A stretch of DNA of 7,672 bases from an uncultured Clostridia bacterium (GTDB lineage Bacteria; Bacillota; Clostridia; Christensenellales; CAG-314): assembly GCA_934281515.1 (NCBI GenBank), contig CAKQXG010000096.1:1-7672 (forward strand), given 5' to 3'. A program made the translations under genes and the position numbers. Shown piece after piece: positions 1 through 5,910 of this stretch (position 1 is its first letter; each line of letters begins with the position of its first letter). Below the pieces are notes generated by a model. That model made no database searches, was not told the origin of the DNA, and saw nothing but the letters and a program-made list of their open reading frames with translations.

Positions 1-1
1 C

Positions 2-2776
2 CTGGATACCGTATCGCACGAGCGTGTTGACGTGGACGACCGCTTGACGGTCTTGCGTGAACGGCAGGTCAAGTTGGCTGAAGAGCTGGGTAAGTACTCC
101 GGTCAAAAAGACGTTGTCAAGGAACGTATCAACAGTTGTCAGCGTGAAATCGACATTACCAACGAGCAAATCGAGCAGAACCGCGCTAACATCAAGGCGT
201 ACAAAGACGCTATTGCCGACCTTACCGAGACCAATGCGCGTCGCCAAGCCGAACTTGTCGCACTGCAAAAGGAAACGGACGAAGCCAACCTGAAGTATTC
301 CGATATTTGCGCACGTGTGGAAGGTATCAACAACGACGCCGAGACGGCACGCAACCGCCTTGACGAAATTGCCGCCGCCGTAGCAACTGCCAACAACAGA
401 CTTGTTGCCTACGAGACGGAAAAGAATACTTTGCTTGCCCGACTTGAAGCGATTGCCTCCAAGGAAGCGGAAGTCGCCGCCAAGTTGAAGGCGTCGGAGG
501 GCGGCGAAGGTGAGTTGCTGGGCAAGTACGACGCACTGCGCAAACAGCGTGAAGAACTTATCAAGACGGCAACCGAGCTGAAACAGCAGCTTAAAGACCT
601 GGAATATCAACAATTCGAGCAGAGCAAGGAGTTGCAACGCACTCAACAGGCGTTCAGCAGCGAAAAGGGCGGTATCGACATGTTGCAGGACTTTGCCACC
701 AACTACAAGGGGTATGTCTACGCAGTGCAAAGCCTGATGCAAGACTCGCAACGCAACAAGGAACTTGCAAGCCACATTTGCGGCGTTGTTGCCAACCTTA
801 TCAAGGTGGAACCCAAGTTGCAACTTGCCATCGAAACTGCACTCGGCGGACGTTTGCAAAACATCGTCACCGAGGACGAAGCCGACGTCAAGTACCTGAT
901 TACATATCTCAAACAGCACGACTACGGTCGCGCAACTTTCCTGCCCGTCAGCAGTATGAAACCGCACGGTATCGACCGTGCCGAAGTACTGCGCGAGGAC
1001 GGCGTATTGGGCGTTGCAAGCGATCTGGTGCAGTTTGACAAGCACTACAGCAACGTTATCGAAAGTCTTTTGGGCGGCATAGTGGTGGTAGACACCTACG
1101 ACAATGCCGTACGTATAAGCCGCAAGTATCGTTACGCACACCGCATGGTCACGTTGACAGGCGAGCGTATCAGCAACGACGGTTCACTCGAAGGCGGTAG
1201 TGCGAAGAAACAAAACGTTGCCAATCTGCTCAGTTACGAAACGCAGATCGCCGAGCGCAAAGCCAAGTTGGACGATATTCGTCGCGTGCTTAACGAAGCC
1301 GAAAGCCGCAAGGGCACAATCGACAAAAACGTTAGCGAAGCGCGTGCCACGTACAACCGTCTGATCGAAACTATCAACGCGGTAAACATCGAAATTGCCA
1401 CCGTCAAGGAAAAGATCGAGACAAGCAACACGTTGAGTAACTCCGACAAGCAGACTATACTGGGACTAGGCAACGAAAAGGAAACCATCAACAAGCGTTT
1501 GAAGGAAATCGACAGCCTTACCGCCAAGATGAATCAAAAGCTTGAAGAGGTGCAAACTGCCGAAAAGAAGATTCGCGACAAGTTGGAACACTTGAAACGC
1601 ACTCTTGCCGCCGAGTCGACGGCCAAGGACGGTATGCAGGACATGTTGTCCGACAAGCGTTACCGCGTAGCAGTGTTGAGCGGCAACATCGACAGTGCCA
1701 ATCGGGAAATAGAAAACAACAACCAACTGATTGCACGTTCCGAGGACGACATTGCCACCAAGGAAGCGTACATCGGGCAAATTAAGGCGTCGATCGACTT
1801 GCTGTATGCCGCACTTAACGAAAACGTCAACAACACCGCGTTACAAGACGAAATGAACGAAGTGTTGGCGCAAATCAAGACGTTGGAAACCAAACGGGCA
1901 GGTTTTGAGGCGGAGTATAAACAACTTAACGAAGATTTCAGTCGCCTTAACGGTGAAATTCAGACCTTGTACGGTGACATCGACAAGGAAGAGTACATTC
2001 TCACAAGCATCGACACCAACCTTGCCGAGTTGCAACAACGCGTACAGGACGAGTACGGTATTACCTACAGCGCGGCAATGCAGTACAAGGACGAAAACTT
2101 CGACAAAGAAGTTTGCCGCCAACGCATATCCGAACTGAAAGCAAGTTTGCAACGCCTCGGTTCGGTCAACGTCAACGCTATCGAGGAGCTTAACAGCGAG
2201 CAGCAACGTTACGACGACTACATGGTACAAATCGACGACCTGCACAAAGCGGAAGACGACCTTAAAACGGTACTTAAAGGCTTGGAGACGGACATCGAAT
2301 CTCGTTTCCGTAGCGGTATGGATCAAATCAACGAAAACTTCAAGTACATTTTCCGCGAGTTGTTCAACGGCGGTAACGCACGCCTGTACATCGAAAACGA
2401 TCCCACCAAGGAGCTGCTCAACCAAGGTATCGAGATCGAGGCTCAACCCCCGGGAAAGAAATTGCAAAACATCTCGCTGTTGTCAGGTGGCGAACGCACA
2501 ATGACGGCATGCAGTATTTTGTTTGCAATACTCAAGTTTAACCCCATGCCTTTCTGTGTGCTGGACGAAATAGAAGCGGCATTGGACGACGCAAACTGCG
2601 AGCGCATAGCCAAATATCTGCGCAAGTTCAGTTCGTCCACGCAGTTTATCGTCATCACCCACAAAAAACCGACAATGGAAAATGCCGACGTATTGTACGG
2701 CGTAACCATGGAAGAAAAGGGCGTAAGTAAGATTGTATCGGTCAAACTTGCCGACGCAATCAAGCAAGCGATGTAA
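2..2776 (+). CDS. smc: Chromosome segregation/condensation ATPase SMC, C-terminal part (5' truncated by window edge)
   Basis: SMC dimers with ScpA/ScpB form the bacterial condensin ring that organises and helps segregate the chromosome on the nucleoid. The frame is open to the left edge, so the true start and the N-terminal head with Walker A lie outside; about 924 residues remain of a family length near 1,180. Counting from the GTG at 32, residues 1-210 are charged coiled coil, roughly 215-390 are the hinge (LGGRLQNIVTE near 271-281, SLLGGIVVVDTYDNAV near 345-360), and roughly 395-740 are the returning coiled coil. The C-terminal ATPase head follows, with the signature LSGGE at 817-821, Walker B FCVLDE at 841-846, and the THKK switch region at 876-879, ending in the typical LYGVTMEEKGVSK block. 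The frame is uninterrupted and nothing is missing on this side. ftsY follows 183 bases downstream, a common pairing in Bacillota. Identification is near certain. Confidence 0.97.
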   Translation: MDTVSHERVDVDDRLTVLRERQVKLAEELGKYSGQKDVVKERINSCQREIDITNEQIEQNRANIKAYKDAIADLTETNARRQAELVALQKETDEANLKYSDICARVEGINNDAETARNRLDEIAAAVATANNRLVAYETEKNTLLARLEAIASKEAEVAAKLKASEGGEGELLGKYDALRKQREELIKTATELKQQLKDLEYQQFEQSKELQRTQQAFSSEKGGIDMLQDFATNYKGYVYAVQSLMQDSQRNKELASHICGVVANLIKVEPKLQLAIETALGGRLQNIVTEDEADVKYLITYLKQHDYGRATFLPVSSMKPHGIDRAEVLREDGVLGVASDLVQFDKHYSNVIESLLGGIVVVDTYDNAVRISRKYRYAHRMVTLTGERISNDGSLEGGSAKKQNVANLLSYETQIAERKAKLDDIRRVLNEAESRKGTIDKNVSEARATYNRLIETINAVNIEIATVKEKIETSNTLSNSDKQTILGLGNEKETINKRLKEIDSLTAKMNQKLEEVQTAEKKIRDKLEHLKRTLAAESTAKDGMQDMLSDKRYRVAVLSGNIDSANREIENNNQLIARSEDDIATKEAYIGQIKASIDLLYAALNENVNNTALQDEMNEVLAQIKTLETKRAGFEAEYKQLNEDFSRLNGEIQTLYGDIDKEEYILTSIDTNLAELQQRVQDEYGITYSAAMQYKDENFDKEVCRQRISELKASLQRLGSVNVNAIEELNSEQQRYDDYMVQIDDLHKAEDDLKTVLKGLETDIESRFRSGMDQINENFKYIFRELFNGGNARLYIENDPTKELLNQGIEIEAQPPGKKLQNISLLSGGERTMTACSILFAILKFNPMPFCVLDEIEAALDDANCERIAKYLRKFSSSTQFIVITHKKPTMENADVLYGVTMEEKGVSKIVSVKLADAIKQAM

Positions 2777-2790
2777 CGCAAGTCGCGGCT

Positions 2791-2805
2791 TGTCCGTCAA
2801 GGACA
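2791..2805 (+). other. Small hairpin just after smc
   Basis: TGTCC (2791-2795) and GGACA (2801-2805) form a five-base stem around a five-base loop, 15 bases after the smc stop codon. No T-run follows, so it does not look like an intrinsic terminator; smc transcription may continue into ftsY. It could be chance. Confidence 0.3.
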
Positions 2806-2875
2806 GTGGTTCGTTTGGGTGTCGTTACGTTACCCGCAGTACCCCTTTTGTCTATCTTTCGGTAGCAATCATTAT

Positions 2876-2903
2876 TGGCTTGGCAGATATACTTGCAAAG
2901 CCA
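2876..2903 (+). repeat. Imperfect inverted repeat in the ftsY leader
   Basis: TGGCTT at 2876-2881 pairs with AAGCCA at 2898-2903. After one mismatch, GCAG at 2883-2886 pairs with TTGC at 2893-2896, one pair being a G-T wobble. That makes about ten pairs around a six-base loop. No T-run follows, so it is not a typical terminator. It may be a leader RNA structure of the smc-ftsY transcript; function unknown. Confidence 0.4.
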
Positions 2904-2920
2904 TCGACAACAAACAATGC

Positions 2921-2944
2921 AACGCCGTCGATATCGGCGGCGTT
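2921..2944 (+). repeat. Near-perfect 24-base palindrome upstream of ftsY
   Basis: The arms AACGCCGTCGAT (2921-2932) and ATCGGCGGCGTT (2933-2944) are reverse complements except at one position, which would be a T-G wobble in RNA. The repeat ends 15 bases before the ftsY start codon and includes the only upstream GGCGG (2936-2940). It could be a protein-binding operator or an RNA hairpin affecting ribosome access. The symmetry is seen directly; the role is inference. Confidence 0.5.
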
Positions 2945-2959
2945 GATTTATGGTGGAAT

Positions 2960-3853
2960 ATGGGATTTTTTCAAAAAATCATTGACGGGCTGAAAAAGAC
3001 CCGCGACAAAATCGGATTCAAACTTAACGAGTTGTTTAAACGCGGCATCTTCGACGAGGATTTTTACGAAGAGTTGGAGTTTATCCTGTTGGAAGCAGAC
3101 ATCGGCGAGGACACGACGGTGGACATCATCGACGAGTTGCGCGAACGTATGCGCCGTGACAGCATTTCCGACAGCAAGCGTGCTTACGAGTACCTGCGTA
3201 CCGTAATGGCGGATATACTCGGCGACGAGAAGTTTACCACAAGTTACCCGACGGTTATACTTGTTGCAGGCGTCAACGGCGTCGGTAAGACGACTACGAT
3301 AGGCAAACTTGCCAATATATTTGTCAAAAAAGGCAAGTCTGTTGTCATTGCCGCCGCCGATACTTTCCGCGCCGCCGCGAGCGAGCAGTTGGAAGTGTGG
3401 GCAAACCGTGCCAAAGTACGCATAATCAAGCACGAAGAAGGCAGCGACCCTGCCGCCGTAGTATTCGATGCCGTCAGCTCGGCAAAGAGCCGCGGTACCG
3501 ACGTGGTGCTGGTGGACACTGCAGGACGGCTACACAACAAAAAGAACCTGATGGAAGAGCTTAAAAAGATCGACCGCGTGATCGACCGCGAGTTTCCCGA
3601 AGCCGAACGGCACAATCTTATCGTGCTTGACGCTACGACGGGGCAAAATGCTCTGGCGCAGGTGGACGTGTTCAACGAAGCTATCGACATCGACGGAATA
3701 GTGCTTACCAAACTGGACGGTACCGCCAAAGGTGGTGTGGTGTTGGCAATCAAACACGACATGGACATTCCCGTCTACTTTGTGGGCGTGGGCGAAGCGC
3801 TTGACGACCTGATGGAATTCGATCCGCAGAGTTACATTCAGGGGATAATTTAG
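2960..3853 (+). CDS. ftsY: Signal recognition particle receptor GTPase FtsY
   Basis: FtsY is the membrane-associated receptor for SRP. It forms a twin GTPase complex with Ffh and delivers ribosomes making membrane proteins to the translocon. The 297-residue product has the helical N domain (about 1-90, opening MGFFQKIIDGLKKTRDKIG) and then the NG GTPase core: P-loop GVNGVGKT at 104-111, DTFRAAA at 134-140, DTAGR at 186-190, TKLDGTAKGG at 250-259 and GVGE at 276-279. The acidic A domain of E. coli FtsY is absent, as is usual for short Gram-positive forms. The frame is open upstream to 2819, but the ATG at 2960 is chosen because the conserved MGFF opening begins there and the upstream translation looks non-coding. 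No canonical ribosome site precedes this ATG: GGTGGA at 2952-2957 is too close, and GGCGG lies 19 bases away. An intrinsic terminator follows. Confidence 0.96.
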   Translation: MGFFQKIIDGLKKTRDKIGFKLNELFKRGIFDEDFYEELEFILLEADIGEDTTVDIIDELRERMRRDSISDSKRAYEYLRTVMADILGDEKFTTSYPTVILVAGVNGVGKTTTIGKLANIFVKKGKSVVIAAADTFRAAASEQLEVWANRAKVRIIKHEEGSDPAAVVFDAVSSAKSRGTDVVLVDTAGRLHNKKNLMEELKKIDRVIDREFPEAERHNLIVLDATTGQNALAQVDVFNEAIDIDGIVLTKLDGTAKGGVVLAIKHDMDIPVYFVGVGEALDDLMEFDPQSYIQGII

Positions 3854-3869
3854 TCTAATAGAGTGTATA

Positions 3870-3916
3870 TGTGGGGAAGTCTCTTTTTATATAAAGGGGA
3901 TTCCCCACACTTTTTT
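3870..3916 (+). terminator. Intrinsic terminator of ftsY (smc-ftsY unit)
   Basis: TGTGGGGAA (3870-3878) pairs perfectly with TTCCCCACA (3901-3909). After one mismatch the stem continues with TCTCTTT against AAAGGGG, including G-T wobbles. A run of six T (3911-3916) follows the stem almost at once. It begins 16 bases after the ftsY stop codon, the expected geometry for a rho-independent terminator. The reverse strand has no T-run after the stem, so it acts on + strand transcripts only. Confidence 0.9.
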
Positions 3917-3924
3917 ACAAAAGC

Positions 3925-4028
3925 TTCGGGTACATAGTGCTGTCGCAAAATTAAACTCTTTTACGATGATAAAACCCGAAAGAGTATGCTCATGTATATC
4001 TTCGTCGTTGTCTGTCAACACTCTTTAC
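3925..4028 (+). other. Intergenic region with competing inverted repeats
   Basis: TTCGGGT (3925-3931) is complementary to ACCCGAA (3974-3980). ACTCTTT (3955-3961) is complementary to AAAGAGT (3979-3985), and the same AAAGAGT can also pair with a second ACTCTTT at 4020-4026. The pairings are mutually exclusive in part, like a switching leader, but each is only seven bases long and no known riboswitch is recognised. The segment lies beyond the ftsY terminator and before mazF. No convincing coding sequence was found in it. Confidence 0.3.
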
Positions 4029-4066
4029 AGGGCGGCGGTGACGTAACCAATATTGCGCTTTTTACA

Positions 4067-4075
4067 TAGTATATT
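4067..4075 (+). promoter_or_regulatory. Weak candidate -10 region for mazF
   Basis: Because a strong terminator separates ftsY from mazF, mazF should have its own promoter. The AT-rich stretch here offers overlapping TAGTAT (4067-4072) and TATATT (4070-4075) as -10 elements, which would start transcription about 35 bases before the mazF start codon. No good -35 hexamer sits at the right distance, so this is tentative. Confidence 0.25.
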
Positions 4076-4103
4076 TTGGCGTGCGTCGTTTGTTGCCGTC
4101 CAC

Positions 4104-4108
4104 GGAGG
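4104..4108 (+). promoter_or_regulatory. Ribosome binding site fixing the mazF start
   Basis: A perfect GGAGG lies eight bases before the ATG at 4117. It selects that ATG over the upstream in-frame GTG at 4081, which would add 12 residues not found in the MazF/EndoA family. Confidence 0.85.
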
Positions 4109-4116
4109 CACAGACA

Positions 4117-4464
4117 ATGACCATAAAACGAGGCGAGTTGTACTACGCCGATCTCAATCCCGTTGTCGGTAGCGAACAGGGCGGCATTCGCCCCGTACTT
4201 GTGTTGCAAAACGACGTCGGCAATCGCTACAGCCCTACAATTATCGCTGCCGCAACAACAAGCAAACTGACAAAAGCAAAACTGCCTACGCACATCGAGT
4301 TGCCCCACAGCGTAACCCCTTTGCCACGCGATTCGGTGGTGCTGTTGGAACAAATCCGCACAATAGACAAAAGCCGTATTCGGGAACGTATCGGGGAGGT
4401 TCCCCCACAAATCATGCAACAAATAAACGACGCATTGCTGTTGAGTCTCGGTTTCTTTGCGTAA
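4117..4464 (+). CDS. mazF: MazF/EndoA-type mRNA interferase (PemK family), no adjacent antitoxin
   Basis: MazF toxins are small dimeric endoribonucleases that cut single-stranded mRNA at short specific sites and are held inactive by a MazE-type antitoxin. The 115-residue product matches the family length and resembles Bacillus EndoA along its whole length as I recall that sequence: the opening KRGELYYADLNPVVGSEQGG, then RPVLVLQND (25-33), KAKLPTH (53-59) and LLEQIRTIDK (76-85). Arg25 and Thr48, at the positions known as catalytic in EndoA, are both present, so the enzyme looks active. No antitoxin gene lies next to it: the upstream gap is about 260 bases, is largely occupied by a terminator and repeats, and has no suitable frame. 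The gene stands between two terminators, so it is probably transcribed alone. Its cleavage site cannot be read from sequence; the Bacillus relative cuts at UACAU. Confidence 0.95.
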   Translation: MTIKRGELYYADLNPVVGSEQGGIRPVLVLQNDVGNRYSPTIIAAATTSKLTKAKLPTHIELPHSVTPLPRDSVVLLEQIRTIDKSRIRERIGEVPPQIMQQINDALLLSLGFFA

Positions 4465-4476
4465 ACCGAGACTTTT
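4444..4476 (+). terminator. Intrinsic terminator overlapping the 3' end of mazF
   Basis: AGTCTCGGTTT (4444-4454) and AAACCGAGACT (4463-4473) form a perfect 11-base stem with an eight-base loop, followed by TTTT (4473-4476) and a further T-rich tract. The left arm encodes part of the C-terminal residues of MazF, and the TAA stop (4462-4464) spans the loop and the right arm, so a ribosome at the stop codon would cover the hairpin. Confidence 0.85.
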
Positions 4477-4587
4477 CTCATTTCCTTTTCACAATCTCAA
4501 TAGCATGCTTTTACGTTACACACTCGATTCGCGGTACGTCAGGTGAGGTTCAGGTACTATTTTGTCAACCTTTTTCATGCGTAACTA

Positions 4588-4616
4588 TTGATTTTTGCAT
4601 ATCTATGTGATACAAT
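4588..4616 (+). promoter_or_regulatory. Sigma-A type promoter with extended -10
   Basis: TTGATT (-35, 4588-4593) and TACAAT (-10, 4611-4616) are separated by exactly 17 bases. The -10 is preceded by TGA, giving the extended TGn motif common in Gram-positive promoters. Transcription would start near 4623, about 45 bases before the start codon of the zinc-ribbon membrane protein. Confidence 0.75.
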
Positions 4617-4633
4617 AAATATATCAAGTGTCA

Positions 4634-4651
4634 GGCACTACACAGAGTGCC
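4634..4651 (+). other. Leader hairpin before the zinc-ribbon membrane protein gene
   Basis: GGCACT (4634-4639) and AGTGCC (4646-4651) form a perfect six-base stem with a six-base loop, ending six bases before the ribosome binding site. AGTG (4627-4630) could compete for CACT (4636-4639). It may stabilise the message or affect ribosome loading; no known regulator class is recognised. Confidence 0.4.
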
Positions 4652-4656
4652 CGTAC

Positions 4657-4663
4657 AAAGGAG
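4657..4663 (+). promoter_or_regulatory. Ribosome binding site fixing the start at 4670
   Basis: AAAGGAG lies six bases before the ATG at 4670. This selects that ATG over the in-frame ATG-free upstream extension from 4628, which overlaps the leader hairpin and begins very near the predicted transcript start. Confidence 0.8.
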
Positions 4664-4669
4664 AATTTA

Positions 4670-5740
4670 ATGTTTCGAGAGATTGTGGACGCTCTTTTTA
4701 CGGAAGAGGCAACTACGGAATTTGCAGGCAGCACTATTGTGCGTGACTTGGTAATTAGTCTTATTTTTCTTGTGCAGGTCATTCTTGCAGTTGTATTGGT
4801 GGTGTGGTTGGTCAAAAGAAGTAAACGTAACGGTAGCCAATGCAACGAAACGTCTAAAGATTTCCACAAGCCGATAAATATCGCCAAAACAAAGCTTGAT
4901 TATGTACCCGATTGGTCGACAGCAAAACAAAAAAATCGGGATAAGTTTCTGACTCTTGCACAATTGCATCAGGAATCTATAATAGGTATGCCGGTCAATC
5001 TTAACTCCAAAAGTGCTTACCAAAGAGAATGTAAGCAAATGAATTCCCGTCCGCTGTACAATCCCGACTTAAGCAAGCGTCTTGCCGCATTGTATCTAAG
5101 CGAACTTGCGGACAACTCTGCCGAGTGGGCGCAGGTGGCAGACAAGGTAAAAGCTGCATACCCGAACGCCGATACTTCGACTTGGGACACATTGGAAGGT
5201 TTCTTTGCCTATGCTACGCAATTTTGTCTCGATTGTGGCGCACCGTTGACTTTTACTAAGCCCGAACGTGAAACGCGCGTGGAGCCGATTGTCCGCGAAG
5301 TAAAAGAAAACCACAGTTATCTGGCTGACAGGGATACAGGCATACGTATAGGTTACCAGACCGTATATAAGCAAGAATGGGTAACTTCCGTACGTACAAA
5401 AAAGGTGGTCGACCGTCAGGGCGAGTACATGTACGTAAACAAGTGTCATTGTACCAAGTGTAACAAACAGGCGTTTCTTGGTGAAAATCAATTGCTCATA
5501 ACAGTAGTAAGCGGCGTATATAGTGTAAGAGAATATGATTCCGATGTGCATGAGTATCTACCTATGGAAAAAAGGGTCAGCAATAGCTTTACCGAAGTTG
5601 CCGACGCGGTGTTCTATTCCGACGCGTTCCTGCCGATAAAGGACATAGTGTCGGACAAGTTGTACGACTTTCTGTCTCATCCTTCGTATTTGCCTGTCTG
5701 TACAGGTACAATGCCGCAACTGACAAACCTTAAAAAATAA
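4670..5740 (+). CDS. Uncharacterised membrane-anchored protein with a split zinc ribbon
   Basis: I do not recognise this 356-residue protein. One strong transmembrane helix spans about residues 26-48 and is followed by Lys/Arg-rich KRSKRNG, which favours a short N-terminus outside and a large cytoplasmic domain (positive-inside rule). Residues 85-180 look mainly helical and soluble. Cys186-x2-Cys189 (CLDCG) and Cys261-x2-Cys264 (CTKC, preceded by Cys259 and His260) could together bind one zinc ion, with about 70 residues inserted between the two knuckles; that insert is rich in Tyr, Val and charged residues and is probably beta-rich. Aromatic and acidic residues dominate the C-terminal 90 residues. 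It is transcribed alone, from its own promoter to its own terminator. A role in membrane-associated binding of protein or nucleic acid is possible, but nothing in the sequence shows which. That it is a real gene is well supported by promoter, ribosome site and terminator. Confidence 0.9.
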   Translation: MFREIVDALFTEEATTEFAGSTIVRDLVISLIFLVQVILAVVLVVWLVKRSKRNGSQCNETSKDFHKPINIAKTKLDYVPDWSTAKQKNRDKFLTLAQLHQESIIGMPVNLNSKSAYQRECKQMNSRPLYNPDLSKRLAALYLSELADNSAEWAQVADKVKAAYPNADTSTWDTLEGFFAYATQFCLDCGAPLTFTKPERETRVEPIVREVKENHSYLADRDTGIRIGYQTVYKQEWVTSVRTKKVVDRQGEYMYVNKCHCTKCNKQAFLGENQLLITVVSGVYSVREYDSDVHEYLPMEKRVSNSFTEVADAVFYSDAFLPIKDIVSDKLYDFLSHPSYLPVCTGTMPQLTNLKK

Positions 5741-5747
5741 GCAAATC

Positions 5748-5783
5748 GCACCTTGTCGATAGTGTAGGACAAGGTGCAATTTT
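5748..5783 (+). terminator. Intrinsic terminator of the zinc-ribbon membrane protein gene
   Basis: GCACCTTGTC (5748-5757) and GACAAGGTGC (5768-5777) form a perfect ten-base stem with a ten-base loop. It is followed by AATTTT, and an outer AAAT/ATTT pairing extends the stem past one mismatch. It starts seven bases after the stop codon. On the minus strand the stem is followed by T-rich sequence, so it may also stop leftward read-through. Confidence 0.85.
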
Positions 5784-5821
5784 ATGTTTAATGCGTATTT
5801 TGAAATAATCATTCCGAGAAC

Positions 5822-5840
5822 TTCGTCCGCGTCGGATGAA
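5822..5840. other. Extra hairpin in the convergent junction
   Basis: TTC-G-TCCG (5822-5829) pairs with CGGA-T-GAA (5833-5840) across a three-base loop, with one G-T pair. Neither strand has a T-run after it, so it is not a standard terminator. Role unknown. Confidence 0.35.
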
Positions 5841-5844
5841 TCTT

Positions 5845-5892
5845 AAAAAAGTACGGAGAAGAAAAACTTTTTAAAAGGCTTACTTCCCCGTA
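5845..5892 (-). terminator. Intrinsic terminator of the minus-strand acyltransferase/membrane protein unit
   Basis: Read on the minus strand, TACGGGGAAG (5892-5883) pairs with CTTCTCCGTA (5861-5852), with one G-T wobble, and the inner sequence can pair further through CTTTTAAAAAG. Six T residues follow after a short step (six A at 5845-5850 on the + strand). It begins about 18 bases beyond the stop codon of the minus-strand membrane protein. Confidence 0.8.
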
Positions 5893-5910
5893 GTTCGGTA
5901 TTTTCTGTTA

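Noticed and set aside
1841..2467. A 208-codon open frame on the minus strand inside smc
   Set aside because: It lies fully opposite a conserved SMC coiled-coil coding region, has no ribosome site I can see, and its Val/Leu/Phe-rich translation is what the complement of a Lys/Glu/Asn-rich coiled coil gives.
2848..2876. Possible ftsY promoter TTGTCT-17-ATTATT
   Set aside because: Only four of six and three of six positions match consensus; too weak to report as a promoter.
2819..2959. In-frame N-terminal extension of ftsY by 47 codons
   Set aside because: The translation does not resemble the FtsY N or A domain, it contains the palindromes, and the conserved MGFF opening begins at 2960.
3966..4046. 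A 26-codon frame between ftsY and mazF, considered as a tiny antitoxin
   Set aside because: It has no ribosome site, is far shorter than known MazF antitoxins, and does not look like one in composition.
4562..4591. Possible second promoter TTGTCA-18-TATTGA upstream of the zinc-ribbon protein gene
   Set aside because: The -10 matches at only three positions, and the extended -10 promoter just downstream explains transcription better.
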